DNA of 64,000 nt from Tenrec ecaudatus (taxonomy: Eukaryota > Chordata > Mammalia > Afrosoricida > Tenrecidae). The position numbers and the translations under genes were made by a program. The DNA is taken from the NCBI RefSeq assembly GCF_050624435.1, contig NC_134546.1, positions 41,495,501 to 41,559,500 of the forward strand. Direction: 5' to 3'. Shown here piece after piece: positions 11,150 through 22,166 of the stretch (positions within the stretch are counted from its first letter, which is position 1; each line of letters opens with the position of its first letter). The notes below the pieces were generated by a model that was not told where the DNA came from, did no database searches, and saw only the letters and a program-made list of their open reading frames with translations.

Positions 11150-11550
11150 TGTTTTACTGCCAATACTACTGCTTTCAACACAGTAGCTGCTTTTGGCAGA
11201 GTAGTTGCTTTCAACACAGCAGCTGCTTTCTACACAGTAGCTGTTCTACACAGTAACTGCTCTCTTCACATGTGACCGGTATACATAAGTACATTATGGT
11301 GCCAACCCTGTCATATACACCTGTATTTGTATGGGGTATATGTGATGGGGTTGACGGAATGGTGTCATCACGCCGGATACTGGTATGTGGGCGTGTCTGC
11401 AAGTGGGTGGACCCGCCTGGAGAAAGTAGAGGAGTGGTGTCAGTTCCTAAGACTATTGGAAATATGTGTTTTCTGATGGTCTTAGGCAACCCCTGTGAAA
11501 GGGTCTTTCAACCTCCAAAGAGGTCGCGACCCACAGGTTGAGAATGACTG
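11150..11550 (-). mobile_element. SPIN hAT transposon, non-autonomous copy
   Basis: Bases about 11409-11550 are a close reverse-complement match to the SPIN terminal region as I remember it: 'ggagaaagtagaggagtggtgtc', 'ttcctaagactattgg', 'tgatggtcttaggcaacccctg', and the terminus 'ggtcgcgacccacaggttga' followed by 'gaatgactg'. The outside bases 'ctctagtc' fit the TCTAGA-like target preference of SPIN. The opposite terminal inverted repeat is not recognisable, so the left boundary is uncertain. No transposase frame remains. SPIN is a hAT family known for patchy, horizontally acquired distribution, including tenrec. Confidence 0.8.
11168..11268. repeat. Tandem repeat of 'cacagtagctg(cttt)'
   Basis: About six diverged copies of a 15-21 base unit ('acacagtagctgctttt', 'gcagagtagttgctttc', 'acacagcagctgctttc', 'acacagtagctgttc', 'acacagtaactgctctc') are visible next to, and possibly inside, the SPIN element. 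Confidence 0.75.
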
Positions 11551-11794
11551 CTCTAGTCTACATGCTGAGCCCTTGGTGGTGCAGGCAGGAAATAAAAAAG
11601 GTTGGCCCCTTTGGACTCTTGAGGGCTTTGTACCAAGACTCCCAGAAGGAAAATCTACTCAACAGAAAAAGGTTTAGATATTGGGTGGCCAAATACAAAA
11701 CAGTGGAAAGGACCAATATATTATGTAAAAATGATGAGTTCAGAAACAATTTCTATATCATATCACTCAACCTTTTTAAATGTGCAAGTCAGCA

Positions 11795-11992
11795 AGGACC
11801 AATCCCTGGAGAAAGGCCTCCTGGATGGTAAAATAAGTCAGTAAAAAAGATGAAAACCCTCAACAAGATAGCTTGGCTCAGTAGCTGCAATGATGGGCTC
11901 AAATATAGCTATGATTTCGAGAATGGTGAAGGGCCTGGGAATCCTTTGTTCTGTTACAGACACTCAAAACTGATTGGAGGGCACTTAACAAT
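11795..11992 (+). mobile_element. RTE 3'-terminal fragment
   Basis: 'aaggaccaatccctggagaa', 'gctgcaatgatgggctcaaatatagc' and 'gagggcacttaacaatgac' follow the order of the RTE 3' end, diverged. Confidence 0.65.
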
Positions 11993-12209
11993 GACAGCAC
12001 AGCAAGTGGTCTTTTGTGCCTGAATTCTTTTACTGAACACAATGTTTTCAATTTACGGAATACAAGAAAATAAAAGCATTATAATGAAATGTGCAAAGAG
12101 CTAGAGTTAGAAAATCAAAAAGGAAGACAGCTACTGAGCCAACCAACTGCGAGACATCTATCTATATAGGTGCCTAGTTCAGACAGTTGACACAATAGAA
12201 TGTAGTCAT

Positions 12210-12351
12210 TTTCAAGCAATATTCTTTATCTCTTACTAGTAAAATTTTGTTGAAGTCACTTCTACACTAGTTGCCGCAGTACATCGACAGAGGGAACTGT
12301 CAGAATTTCAGGCCAGATTCAGAAGAGCACATGGAACAAGGGATACCATTG
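12210..12351 (+). mobile_element. RTE reverse-transcriptase fragment
   Basis: 'aaaattttgttgaagtcact', 'gccgcagtacatcgacag', 'ggccagattcagaagag' and 'ggaacaagggataccattg' match the plus-sense RTE reverse-transcriptase segment also seen at about 19245-19350. Confidence 0.75.
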
Positions 12352-12680
12352 GTCCCGCAAATTCTATGATGTGATCTCTGGTTTCATTTCTATCACCAAG
12401 GTCCTATTTTCCAACTATTGTTCCTTTCTCTTTCTTTCCAATGCTTATATTCCAATCGTCAATAACTTTAATCCATCTTGATAACATGTTAGATCAATTT
12501 CAGACTGAAGGCATTGGTAAAATTCTTCAACTTCTTCATTACGAGGTTTATTTTTTGGTGTACAAATTTGAATCACTTTTGCATCAACTGGAATTTTATG
12601 TTGTTGCATGCCTAGTGCTCTCTCACAGACAGCATTGCGCTTCAAGTGGTCTGGCCTTCAACCCTGAAGTCAGAGCGTTG
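12352..12680 (-). mobile_element. RTE endonuclease-domain fragment, opposite strand
   Basis: Directly after the previous fragment the sequence switches strand. 'gtgatctctggtttcatttctatcaccaagg', 'caatgcttatattccaatcg' and 'tagatcaatttcagactgaagg' are the reverse complement of the RTE endonuclease region, which lies upstream of the reverse transcriptase in an intact element. Confidence 0.7.
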
Positions 12681-12689
12681 GAGGGACTC

Positions 12690-13240
12690 TGTCTCCTTCT
12701 GTTGCTCAGAGCCACTCTTCCTCGATGTGTGCCGGTCTAGCCTGGGCATTGATTTGTGTAAAGTGACAATTTTGGGAAGTCCTCTCAGGCTGAGAAGTTT
12801 TGGTGGGATAAGTTGGGAAAATGTCTGCACATTTAAAAATTGCGTCTTGGTAAGTATAACCCAGATTCCTAAGAATTTTCTTCATACAAAATTCTTTGTA
12901 TCTTGTTTATTGACTTAATTAGTATAATTAAGCACAATTACAAAATTAGTTCAGATCTCTATGTAATCAGGTACTAACAATGTGCAATTAGGTAACTGCA
13001 TCTTATAATTAGAGACTTGAAAATGCAGTGCCATATTAGAGTCTTTAGTCTTCCGTGTCAGGAAAAGAAAATTGTCCCAAATCTACTCACAGATCATTTA
13101 AAAAGTTTACTGTATCTCATGTCTGAATGGGTGGGTTTTATTCCTATAAATTACTAACCACTTTTGTTGCCAATTAGATTGGAATAAGATCATATTTTTA
13201 AAAATCATATATTACTGTTTATTATAAGCAGCTTATGACT
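12690..13240. other. Unassigned, AT-rich
   Basis: No gene or clear repeat seen. Confidence 0.45.
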
Positions 13241-13244
13241 CAAT

Positions 13245-13415
13245 ATTTTCCATCAAGTTGCAACTGACTGGATTCAGATTCTGGAAATGCCATGTGTTAT
13301 AGTAGAAGTCAGCTCTGTAGTGCAGTGGCTGATTTTTTCAAAAAATACATTCCCAGGAGTTTTTCCTAAGGTGCCTCTGGATAGACTCAGATGGCCAACC
13401 TTTCAACTAGAGAAT
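13245..13415 (-). mobile_element. AfroSINE-type SINE, reversed
   Basis: 'ccatcaagttgcaactgactgg', 'gtggctgattttttcaaaa' and 'cctaaggtgcctctggatagactcagatggccaacctttcaac' match the reversed SINE from tail to tRNA-like head. Confidence 0.75.
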
Positions 13416-13419
13416 TTGG

Positions 13420-15070
13420 AAAATGAAAGGAAAGAAATCCTGACTTCATTATAAAGCATATGAAAGAGAAGACAGTAGACTTGGAACAATGATGTGAATC
13501 TTGGTGAAGGACACTCAGATGTAGTTTGTCTTAATGTCTCAGGGCTGCCATAAGGAAGGATCATAAAGCAGATGACTAAAAAGAATGAAGCTAACTTTCT
13601 CATAGTTATAGAGACAAAGATTTGAATTCAAGTAATTGGTCGGGTTATTCTTTTTTATTGGCTCCAGGGAGATAATCCTTCTTAGTCTCCCTGAGTTTCC
13701 CACTAAGGAGCTCTCTTACCACATTTCTTTCAGGACAGATCTGTTTGTCCTTTGAGAAGTCCAAGCACTACAGACAAACTTTTCTGGGGTAAGTTTGGAA
13801 TCTTGAGGTACACATGAAAATAGATTTAGTTGTGTGAGGGTGGTTGTTTGGGAATATGAGATGAGAATGGTGCAGACCGGTTGCTAAAGGTATGGAGGAG
13901 ATGGTGGGTGGTAGATAGTTTTTGTTTCATATATGTATGGAAGAGGTCTCACAGCACTGAACACAGTAGGCTGGGTGGTAGAGTCATAACAATGAGCAAT
14001 AAATACTGTATTTACTATATTCTCATAACACAAGTTGCAACTTGTCCTCTATATCTCTAATTTTTGCCCCTTTCTTATTCTTAATTGAGGTGATTGGGTC
14101 TGCTGAGCGGTTTCCGGAACTTTCTCTTAAATTTTGCAGAGACATTGTTTCTCCCAGGACTTGATAAAGATATTGAAAGCAGGTAAAACTGCAAACATTT
14201 CACAGTGTGATGCTTGTTAGCTTATTTCTCCTTAGCGAGATACGGAATCAAATTTGAGCCACTTCCAGATCCTGTTCTGCTTCTTCTTTTTCCAGTATTT
14301 TGATTTTAATTTCTTGTCTGGTTTTTCAAATTTCACACTGAACTGTCTTATAATGTCTCTATAATAAGCAATATACTTCTATGTAAATTAATAAGACTTT
14401 TCAGTACCCTCGTGCACAATAGCTTAAATTCAGACTTCATTGTCAATTGTGCTTCATAGTTAATTATTTTAAGTTCACTATATTGATTGTTAAATTAGAT
14501 GCCTGAGTGCTTTGTTGGCTGTTTTTATTTTAGTATCACATACCCTAACGAAAAGCAGAAGATCTTTGGATCAGTTTATTATGTACAGCAAAAGGTACAG
14601 CCAGGATAAATTTAGCACTGGTTTCCTGAGCCCACACCTCTATTAGGTGAGGAACAAATGGTACCTGAGCATGTAGTCAGGTGATATTATAGGAGAGAAA
14701 TCCTAAAATTGGAAGGCTCTGATCTTACTTTAGTCTACTGACAATCTGCCCATTCACTCTGAGGTAGACCTTATATTGACTTGGGAAGTCAACAACTCTC
14801 CTCTGGATGGCAGAAGAATAAGCCTTCATCTTTACTACCTTGGAATATCCCTAAGGAGGAATATGTCTCTAAATTCTACTTTGCTGGTCAGGAAACAAAG
14901 CTGAAGGAATACCCTATATCTAGCCTCCAAGGTTGTTTGCCTTTCAAACATCCTTGAAAAGAGAGTTTGAAATGTTCAGAAGTGCAGACACATGGAGAAT
15001 TATCTCCCCAAATCTGTCCCCTTAACCAAACAAACAAATAAATGTTCAGAAATCAAAACCAAATAACATC
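13420..15070. other. Unassigned, AT-rich
   Basis: No gene or RNA seen. 'tcagggctgccataaggaagg' at about 13539 may be the edge of an ancient mammalian repeat. No open frame in this stretch is notable. Confidence 0.45.
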
Positions 15071-15074
15071 TGAT

Positions 15075-15210
15075 GGTTCCTTGTGACCTAGGATAAAATC
15101 TAAACTACTTAGCTGAGCATCCAAAGCCCTCCATTCCCTGGCCCTTCTTCTGTTTCATTTTCTACTGTTACCCATCTGTTTGTCTGCCTGGACCTAACTG
15201 ATTATCTCAC
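15075..15210 (+). mobile_element. L2 LINE 3' fragment
   Basis: 'gacctaggataaaatctaaactacttagctgagcatccaaagccctccattccctggccc' follows the ancient L2 3' region ('ataaagtccaaactccttagc…ttcaaggccctccacgatctggccc'), with expected old-repeat divergence. Confidence 0.6.
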
Positions 15211-15465
15211 TGCTAAATAATTTCACTTTCTCCTTATGGGTTTTATTCATTTTTTTCTCCTAATTTGGAGGAAATTACTCCCTCACCCCCTTTTTATTTT
15301 CTTTAACTCTTTCAATATTTCAAGAACTTGTTCCTCATGTATTAATTTTCTTTGATTTTTACTTAGACTTGGATATTAGCAATTGATTGTCTCTTGCACA
15401 GTTGAGTCCTGCCCATTTTCAGACTGATTCCTCACACCTGGGTCTATAAACGTTATTGTAAATGG

Positions 15466-16103
15466 AAAAAAGATTCAAGTTGTCAAGGATTTCATTTTAT
15501 TTGAATTCAAAATTAACGCTCATGGAAGGAGCACCCACGTAACACAAGGATGTGTTGAATGGGGAAAATTACTGCAAAGAACCTCTTTAAAGGGGTAAAG
15601 AGCAACAATGTCACTTTTAGGTCTAAGATACCCTTGACCCAGGTCATGGTGTTTCAATCAACTCCTGCATGTGACACCTGGACGATGAATAAGGAAAACT
15701 ACAGAAGAATTACTGAATGCACATTTTGATGCTGACAAAGAATATTGATTATACTGTGAACTACAAATAGAACAGATAAATCTATCTTGGAAAAAGTACA
15801 GTCAGCATGCTCCTTGGAAGTGAGGATGGTGAAACTGCCTCACGGACTTTGGACATGTTTACCAGAGGCGACAGTCTCTGGAAAGGGAGGTCATGCTCGG
15901 TGAACCTTTTCACTTAAAGGTTAAGTGACAAAAGGGATAGCCTGTAACAGGATGGATTGATGCAGTGGCTGCAGCACAGAACTGCAACATAGAAACAAGT
16001 GTGAGGACAGTGCAGGGCCACCTCCAGAGTGGTTTGCTTTGCTGTCCACGGGGTGGTTATAAGTAGGAACCGACTTGATGGAATCTAACAACAACAACAA
16101 GGT
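15466..16103 (+). mobile_element. RTE (BovB/RTE1-like), 3' half with intact tail
   Basis: From 'attcaagttgtcaaggatttcattttatttg' through 'gacgatgaataaggaa', 'atgctccttggaagtgaggatgg', 'ttggacatgtttaccag' and 'tggattgatgcagtggctgc' to 'aggaaccgacttgatggaatctaacaacaacaacaa', the C-terminal ORF and 3' end of an RTE element are continuous. The (CAA)n tail is typical. The reading frame carries stops and frameshifts, so this is a dead copy. Confidence 0.85.
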
Positions 16104-16294
16104 TACCCACTCATTCATCACCAATTAGGGTAAGCACGTTTCCCATATGAGCTAACATTAAAATTTGTAATCCAACCCATATAGAAAGAAGAGCGTGACC
16201 TACTACCTGAAACTCAGGACTCACCTATTTTAAGGTCACTTTGTACAGGTGTGTGGTGTGATGAGCCTAATTTCTCAAACCTTCAAATAACCTT

Positions 16295-16385
16295 TTTTAA
16301 AAAGGCACTTTATTGCCATATAACTCACATATGATATAATTCAATAGTTCAGTCACACCAAGAAGAGTTGTAGAATGATACCGCA
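16295..16385 (-). mobile_element. Old L1 3' tail fragment
   Basis: 'aggcactttattgccatataactcacatatgatataattcaatagttcag' and 'aagaagagttgtagaatgat' match the L1M-type terminus also present at 2095. Confidence 0.65.
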
Positions 16386-17092
16386 AATCACTTTTGTTGT
16401 TCGATGCCCCCGAGTCAAGTCGTTCTAGCTCATAGCCTCCCTATACACAACAAAGCCAAACACAACCCAGTCCTCCTCCAGCCTCACGATTGTTCTTGTT
16501 CGAGCCCATTGTTGCAGCCACTGTGACGGCCCATGCAGCCGAGGGCCTTCCTCTTTTTCGTTGACCCCTACTTTAGCAAGCATGATGTCATTCTCCTGGG
16601 ACTGATCCCTCCTGATAACATGTCCAAAGTACATGAGATGAAGTCTTGCCATCTTTGTCTCTAAGCAGCTTTCTAGATGGACTTGTTCCCAAATAGATGT
16701 TTTGTTCTTTTGGCAGTTCAGGGTACTTTCAGCATTCTTCGCCAGCACCATAAATCAAAGGCACCGAGCTTCTTCAGTCTTCTCTATTTATTGTCCACCT
16801 TGCACATGCTTATGTGACAATCGACAATGCCATGGCTTGGGTCAGGTGCACCTCAGTCCTCAAAGCAGCATCTTTGCTTTTGACCATTTGAAAGAGGTCT
16901 GGTGCAGCAGATTTTCCCAACGCAGTGTGTCCTTTGATCTCTTGACTGCTGCTTCCATGAACACTGACTGTGGATCCAAGATAAAATCCCTGAAAATTCT
17001 AGTCTTTTCTCCGTTTATCATAATGTTGCTCATTGGTCCCGTTGTGAGGAATATATCATTAGCCATATTTAATATGTTGAAAAAGCCAAACT
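16386..17092 (-). pseudogene. RTE ORF C-terminal remnant
   Basis: The minus strand of 16425-16751 encodes a block with 'MARLHLMYFGHVIRRDQSQE', the RTE C-terminal signature, and 'GPRLHGPSQWLQQWA'. A second minus frame (16860-17144) gives 'TTGPMSNIMINGEKTRIFRD', the region just after the reverse-transcriptase palm. Together they show about 700 bases of RTE in reverse orientation, beginning at its 3' terminus near 16390. The catalytic YADD block is not included. Reading frames differ between the blocks, so it is inactive. Confidence 0.85.
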
Positions 17093-17094
17093 GA

Positions 17095-17262
17095 AAATCA
17101 GTTGCCATTAAGTTGACTTCAACTGCTGGTGGTCCTCTGTGCATCGGAACTGTGTGTTTTGTAGAGTTTTCATTTGACTAATTGTTCAGAAGTAGTTTCC
17201 AGGCCTTTCTTAAGGAATGCCTTTCAGTGAACTTGAACTTCAACATTTCAGCTAGCAGTCAA
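17095..17262 (-). mobile_element. AfroSINE-type SINE, reversed
   Basis: 'aaatcagttgccattaagttgacttc', 'cagaagtagtttccaggcctttctt' and 'cttgaacttcaacatttcagctagcagtcaagc' match the reversed SINE. It interrupts or ends the RTE fragment. Confidence 0.75.
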
Positions 17263-17534
17263 GCACATTAAACATTTACAGCACTTAAGGCCTCTGACTG
17301 GACTAAGGTTGTTGATTTTATCCCTATCCCCCGAACCTAAACTCAAAACACACCTGTAGCTCCAATAACCATCCTGGAACATGCCTGAGAGTGACCTTTT
17401 TGAGAAATCCTCATCCTGGACAGCAGGACACAGTGGTTTTGCCAACAGTCACTGGTGGTGTTTGTACCCACTTTGGGGCCTCACCTCCACCCACATCAGT
17501 CACGAGGAGGAACTGGATTTGATCATTTCAGCAG

Positions 17535-17650
17535 AGTAACAGTCTACCTTTGATCAAGGCTACAGCCAGGGGAACCCTGTGAGCTAGATCTACTCCGTCA
17601 CATGGGTCACTATGGAGCAGAATTGATTGGATGAGACAACAACAATACCG
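17535..17650 (+). mobile_element. AfroSINE 3' half
   Basis: 'gggtcactatggagcagaattgattggatga' followed by 'gacaacaacaata' is the 3' end of a plus-oriented SINE. Confidence 0.6.
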
Positions 17651-17662
17651 TTAGTCCAGTCG

Positions 17663-17862
17663 CCCTTTGGTGGTGCAAATGGTTGACATGCTCAGCTGTT
17701 ATTCTTAAAAGTTGCGATCTACCCAAAGTCACCTTAGAAGGGTGGCCTGAGAACCTATTTCTAAAAACCAGCCATTGAAAACCCTAGTGAGCACATCATT
17801 TCTATTCCGATATACATATGTGGTTGCCATGAGGCAAAATCAATTAAAAGGACGTTGGTAGT
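17663..17862 (+). mobile_element. AfroSINE-type SINE
   Basis: The tRNA-like head 'cctttggtggtgcaaatggttgacatgctcagctg' is followed by 'ccattgaaaaccctagtgagcac' and 'tggttgccatgaggcaaaatcaattaaaaggac', in full-length order. Confidence 0.75.
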
Positions 17863-18147
17863 AGGTAGTAAATATTCTAGCTGCTTTAATTTTGTTTTGC
17901 TTTCTAAAATTTTATTTCAATGCATGATACTGAATAGCTGCTTGAGACTGATCTATGTGTCAATCCATAAAGCTGAATTTTATTTATTCAGGACACTAGT
18001 AAATGGATAAAAGGGCTGTTTTTTGTTTGGTTGGTTTTATTTATTTGTTTGCCTTACACCTTCATATATGGTATTTTTTTGAAATTATGAGAGTTAGTTC
18101 ATGCTTTTCTATCTTCGTCATTTTATAGTTCCACGGATAACCACATA

Positions 18148-18335
18148 GAGCCCTGGTGGCGTAGTGGTTACACGTTGGCCTGTAAACCGCATGATTGTAG
18201 CTAGAAATCCCCAGGAGCTCCTTGGGAGCAAGACACAGCATTGTATTCCCCTGAACTGTTACTCTCAGAAAGCCGCAGGGGGTCACTATGAGTCAGCACT
18301 GGCTCGATGGCAGGGAGTGCGGGAGACATGACCAC
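18148..18335 (+). mobile_element. AfroSINE, well preserved head
   Basis: 'agagccctggtggcgtagtggttacacgttggcc' carries the classic tRNA-like A box. 'agaaagccgcagggggtcactatgagtcagcactggctcgatggcaggg' is the conserved 3' part. The family is afrotherian-specific to my knowledge. Confidence 0.85.
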
Positions 18336-18454
18336 TGGCATAACCCAGGTATCTTCTTCTGTGCCCTTCTCTCCCTGTCTTCATTTCTAACTGCCTTAAT
18401 TTAATTTGGTCAGAATTTCAGCATTATTGTCTGTATAATTCTGCAAGACTTTTT

Positions 18455-18785
18455 AAAAATGTTTTTTAAATTGTGAATTGGGTGAGGGTGCATTCAATTT
18501 CAGACCACCAATTCTGCATTCAGCTCATCAACTCCCTGCCTTCATATTCTTCTCCAGTCCCATATTTATCTACTCTCTTTTGTGGCTCTCTAGCCCCCCT
18601 TTCAGCAAAGTCAATAATTGTCAACCTTCTAGTCCATTCCTTCATCTTTCCACCCTAGCCCTCCCATCAAAGTCTGTCCCCTTTAATATACACAACTTTG
18701 TCTTCATTTTTATTCTTATAATAGTGGTCTCACACAATGTTTGTCATTTTGTGATTGAGTAACGTCACCAAAATGGGAGAACACG
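18455..18785 (-). mobile_element. L1 3' UTR fragment of another subfamily (tentative)
   Basis: 'tttaaattgtgaattgggtgagggtgcattcaa' followed by C/T-rich sequence ('tagccctcccatcaaagtctgtcccc') resembles a reversed afrotherian L1 3' UTR distinct from the common one here. Confidence 0.4.
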
Positions 18786-18817
18786 TTTAGCATATTTTAA
18801 ACCGAAAGCACTAAACA

Positions 18818-19930
18818 AAAAAATTCAAGCCTCAAGGTGTGATATCGAAAGGTTCTTTGAGCAAAATATTGAATGATGCAGGAAGCATCCAAAGAAGATG
18901 GAAAGAATGCAGAACAACTTTACCAAAAAGAACGAGTCAACAGTCAATCATTTGTAGAGGTAGCATAGGATCAAGAACCAATACTGAAGGACGGAGTTCA
19001 AGTTGCACGAAAGCATTAGCCAACAACAAGGCTCTGGAAATTGATGGAATATCAATTGAAATGTTTCAACAAGCTGATAAAGCACTGGAAACATTCGCTC
19101 ATCTATGTCAGAATATTTGGATGACAGCTCCCTGGACAACTGATTGGAAGAGATCCATATTTGTAATTATTCCAAAGAAAGGTGACCCAATAGCATGCTC
19201 AACTTACAGAATAATATCATTAATATTATAGACAACTAGCATTTTGCTGAATGAAGATCATGCAACAATGGCTGCAGCAGTACATTGACAGGGAGATTCC
19301 AGAGTTTCAGGCCTGATTCAGAGAGGATATGGAATAGGGATATCATTGCTTAACGTCAGATGGATCTTGGCTGAAAGCAGAGAGCACTAGAAAGCGGTTT
19401 ACTCATGTTTACTTGTTTATTTCTTGACTCTGCCAAGGGATTACACTGAGTGGACCATAACAAACTATGGACAGCCATGAGAACAATGGGAATTGCAGAA
19501 TGCTTCATTGTGCTCATGAGGACTTCAAATATGTATTATGAGGCAGTTGTATGAACAGAACTGCATGGTTTAAAATCAGGAAATGTATAGGTCAGAGTTA
19601 TATCTTCTCACCACACTTATTCAATCTGTGCATTGAGCAAATAAGTAGAGAACCTGAATTATATGAATAAGAATGTGGCATCGGGATTGGAGGAAGGCTG
19701 TGCTATGCAACCTGTGATATGCAGATGACAAGACTTTGCTAGCTGAAAGTGAGGAGGACTTGAAGTCCTTGCTGATGAGCAGCAAGGGTTCCAGCTTTCA
19801 GTGTGGGTTACAGCTCCATGTAAAGGAAGCCACAATCCTCTTAACTGGACCAATAGGTAACATCATGATAACTGCACCAGTAGATAATATCTTGCTTTGT
19901 GAAAGTCAGTCTAGGGTGAGGATGTCTTAG
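18818..19930 (+). pseudogene. RTE reverse-transcriptase ORF remnant
   Basis: This segment encodes part of an RTE-clade (BovB/RTE1-like) reverse transcriptase, plus sense. The frame at 18839-19231 ends in 'APWTTDWKRSIFVIIPKKGD' and 'STYRIISLIL', the family's fingers block. Further down 'tatgcagatgacaagactttgctagctgaaagtgaggaggacttgaag' (about 19718) translates as YADDKTLLAESEEDLK, so the catalytic YADD motif survives. In between are stops and frameshifts. The 3' part of the element is missing after about 19930. It is one of at least eight RTE fragments in the window. Confidence 0.88.
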
Positions 19931-20224
19931 CCAGTTAACTGTGATTGCTTCCAAGGCTCACTACACCAAGACATCTCTGAGCAGAAGCCACAATGCCTGA
20001 CCAGGATACAGCTTTGGGGGCTTGAACGCTGTGTTGAGACTCCGACCAAATCTCAGATTATTTCCCTTTCACTGACTTGGCCTTTCCCAGCAGTCAGTCT
20101 CATGTCATCGCTTTTGTGAGATGGTGGAAGACTTTGTGTATTCGGGCGGGGCATATGGGATAATGGTGGGATTATGAGATTGAGCAGCTCTGGTAGGGAA
20201 GTTTTCTTGATGTGCACTTAATAT

Positions 20225-21845
20225 TTAATTACAACTCTCTTTCATTCACGAGTTTCTGTGGATTCGTTCACCTAAAGTTCACAGATTTAACGCATTCACG
20301 TAGCTGGGTGAACCTCCATATAATCATGTCTTTAGCCATTTTTTTCTGTTTCCCAATTCATTTACATCTGTTCTAATCTTCATAATTTCTTTTCTCCTAT
20401 TGACTGAATGTTTCTTTGGTTGCTCTTATTCTAGTTGCTTAAGGTAGTGAGTTTGGTTTTCTTCTGTTTTTTTTTTTCCCCCATGTGGGCATTAATTTAT
20501 TTAAATTGTTCTCTCATAACTGTTTTTATGTACCTCAAATATTTTGATATGTTTTTGTTCTCATTTGTTTTAAGAATATTTTAATTTCATCTTTACTTCA
20601 TTTATTGCTCAGTTGTTTTTCAGTAGTATGATTTTTCAGTTTCCATGCATTTGGATTTTTGGTCTTGTTCTTTCTATTGATGATGTCTAATTAGATAGCC
20701 ATGCAGGCTGAGAAAATGGAATGTAGAATTTCAATATTTGACAAATCATTAAGGCTTGCTTTGTGTTCTAACATGCGGTCTATTCTAGAGAATGTTTCAT
20801 GCGCATTGAAAGAGAAAATATACTGTGTTGCTCTATATGTCTAAAGGTTTAATTATATTGATTGGTTATTTAGTTCTTTTGGGTATCTTTTGAGTTTCTT
20901 TTCTGATAGTCTGCCTTTTTGTTAGAGTGATGTATTTGAGTCTCCCACTATTATTGTTTCATTGTCTATTTCTCACTTGTTCTTGCTCTATTGTTCCTTC
21001 AAGCATGTAATGTACTTTTTTGTTCTTTCAAGATGTTTTTTTTGCCTTGAAGTCTATTTTATTGAAGATTAATATCACCACTTCTACTTTTTTTGGCTAT
21101 TATCTTGGTAACTTTTATCAATTTTTAAATTTTTAGTCTATTTTTGTCTTTGTGTCTAAGTTGTTTTCCTTAAAGGCAGAATATTGATAGGTCCTGTTTC
21201 ATTATCCAGTTTGCTACTCTCTGTCTCTTGACTGGTTCATTGAATACTTTACCATTTAGTGTTGTTATTGGTATGACTGGGTTTGTTCCTGCCATTTTGC
21301 TAGTGTCTTTTTTTTGTTTGGTAATTGGTTTTATTGATTCCTAGGTTCTTCTTATATTGATGTGTTGTTTGGAGCACTGTTTTCATATGCTGATTTTCAC
21401 ATGACGTTGTCTTGCATGTTGCCACTTGGTTTCTCTGCTGTTGTTGATTCTTTGTCCAAAGGGTCCCGTGTAGTATTTTTGTAATGCTGGTCTTGCTTTT
21501 ATGAATTCCTTACATTTCTTCTTGTTAAGAACAACACTTATTTCTCCTTCATATTTGAGGGATAACTTTGATGGGCATAAGATTCTTGGTTCATATTTTT
21601 CTTTCTTTCAAGTTTTTACATATGTCACTGCATGGTCTTCTTGCCAGCATGGTTTCTGCTGAGAAATATGAACTTATTCTTCTCGGTTTTACTTGTAGGT
21701 TATATTTCTCCCCTTGTCAGGATTCTCGCCTTGTCCTTGATACTGGAGAATATGAATACTATATGCTGGAGTGTGTTTCTGTTTTGAGTCTATTCTGTTT
21801 GGAGTTCTCTCACCCTCTTGGATAGTCCTTTTGTTTGGTGAGGAG
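20225..21845 (-). pseudogene. Old L1 ORF2/ORF1 remnant, first part
   Basis: The minus strand carries L1 ORF2 endonuclease-side sequence (about 20400-21300) leading into the ORF1 C-terminal half (about 21500-21845). In plus-strand text 'ctgatagtctgcctttttgttag' and 'agtctcccactattattg' are hallmark reversed ORF2 blocks; 'cataagattcttggttcat' and 'cagcatggtttctgctgag' are hallmark reversed ORF1 blocks. There is no long frame. ORF1 stops abruptly at 21845, where the calmodulin pseudogene begins, and resumes at about 25673. Confidence 0.8.
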
Positions 21846-22166
21846 GAGTTAAATTGTAATTTTTTAATGTGAAAACAAATATACAACTTGGAATGGATTT
21901 GAGGCAAATTTTACCAAAGCAGATTTTCTTTAAGTGGCTAAGCAAAGTTTAGGAAACTAATAACTCTAAAAGAAGATCTTTCTGGTACGGGGCCAGCAAA
22001 TTAAAAAAAAAAGTTTATGAGTCCCTGGATAATGCGCTCATTTTGCAACAGGGCGGCTTTCAGTACATATTGTTGACTGTACGGAGCGCATGAAGAGTTA
22101 CAGTGCCCCACTTGAAGAACCACATGCGGACGGTTCCTAAACAAAACTACTTTAAAAAGGCCTAAC

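Noticed and set aside
18148-18220. Possible tRNA gene from A-box-like sequence
   Set aside because: It is the head of an AfroSINE; the body and tail follow immediately.
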